DNA of 5,944 bases from SFDP01 sp051891855 (GTDB lineage: Bacteria > Bacillota > Clostridia > Lachnospirales > Lachnospiraceae), in assembly GCA_051891855.1 (NCBI GenBank), contig JBJFFP010000064.1, positions 1 to 5,944 of the forward strand, given 5' to 3'. The notes beneath the pieces were generated by a model. The model worked only from the letters and a program-made list of their open reading frames with translations. It had not been told where the DNA came from and did no database searches. Shown here piece after piece: positions 5,912 through 5,944 of this stretch; the stretch's first letter is position 1; every line of letters begins with the position of its first letter. A program made the position numbers and the translations under genes.

Positions 5912-5944
5912 TTGACAAGGAAAAAAGGCTGTGGTAGTATAAAT
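5912..5944 (+). promoter_or_regulatory. Strong promoter-like sequence for a gene beyond the window
   Basis: A perfect TTGACA (5912-5917) is followed after 17 nt by TAGTAT (5935-5940), which matches four of six -10 positions. The overlapping TATAAA at 5938-5943 is a closer match but leaves a 20-nt spacer. With the A/T tract upstream, this looks like a strong promoter reading rightward out of the window, possibly for a stable-RNA operon. The transcript itself is not in the window. Confidence 0.6.

Overview
The window looks like a chromosomal segment of a low-to-mid-GC Firmicute, most likely a member of the Lachnospiraceae or a related Clostridia lineage. The reasons are the dnaX-ybaB-recR gene order, the strong AGGAGG-type ribosome binding sites, and a LysM protein / DUF5711-like propeller / CvpA-like trio of the kind I associate with that family. 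The taxonomic call is inference from protein style, not from a database search. All genes lie on the + strand.

Positions 1-2740 form the end of a replication/repair operon. It holds the 3' part of dnaX (clamp-loader tau/gamma subunit), ybaB/ebfC (nucleoid-associated protein), recR (recombination mediator) and a galM-type aldose 1-epimerase. The genes are nearly contiguous: a 2-nt gap, then a 1-nt stop/start overlap, then a 9-nt gap in which the recR stop codon is part of the galM Shine-Dalgarno. A strong intrinsic terminator at 2696-2740 closes the operon.

Positions 2741-4001 hold a new unit. A leader with a 12-bp inverted repeat covering the ribosome binding site precedes a single-pass membrane protein. 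That protein has an N-terminal cytoplasmic domain I cannot name, a GQKA tandem-repeat linker, one membrane helix, a Ser/Thr/Gln/Asp repeat stalk and a C-terminal LysM domain. A run of exactly 100 Ns (3650-3749) interrupts the stalk repeats. The reading frame differs on the two sides, but the repeat pattern and composition continue, so I treat it as one gene with an assembly gap of wrong length.

Positions 4002-5771 hold a membrane-anchored beta-propeller-like protein (DUF5711 type) and a four-helix CvpA-like membrane protein. They are probably transcribed from an extended -10 promoter (TGATATAAT) just after the LysM stop codon. With the LysM protein they look like a cell-envelope module; its function is not known to me.

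Positions 5772-5944 are non-coding. They hold two mutually exclusive hairpins and then an A/T-rich stretch in front of a consensus TTGACA box. This resembles an UP element plus strong promoter, of the kind that drives stable-RNA operons, and it points to a gene just beyond the window.
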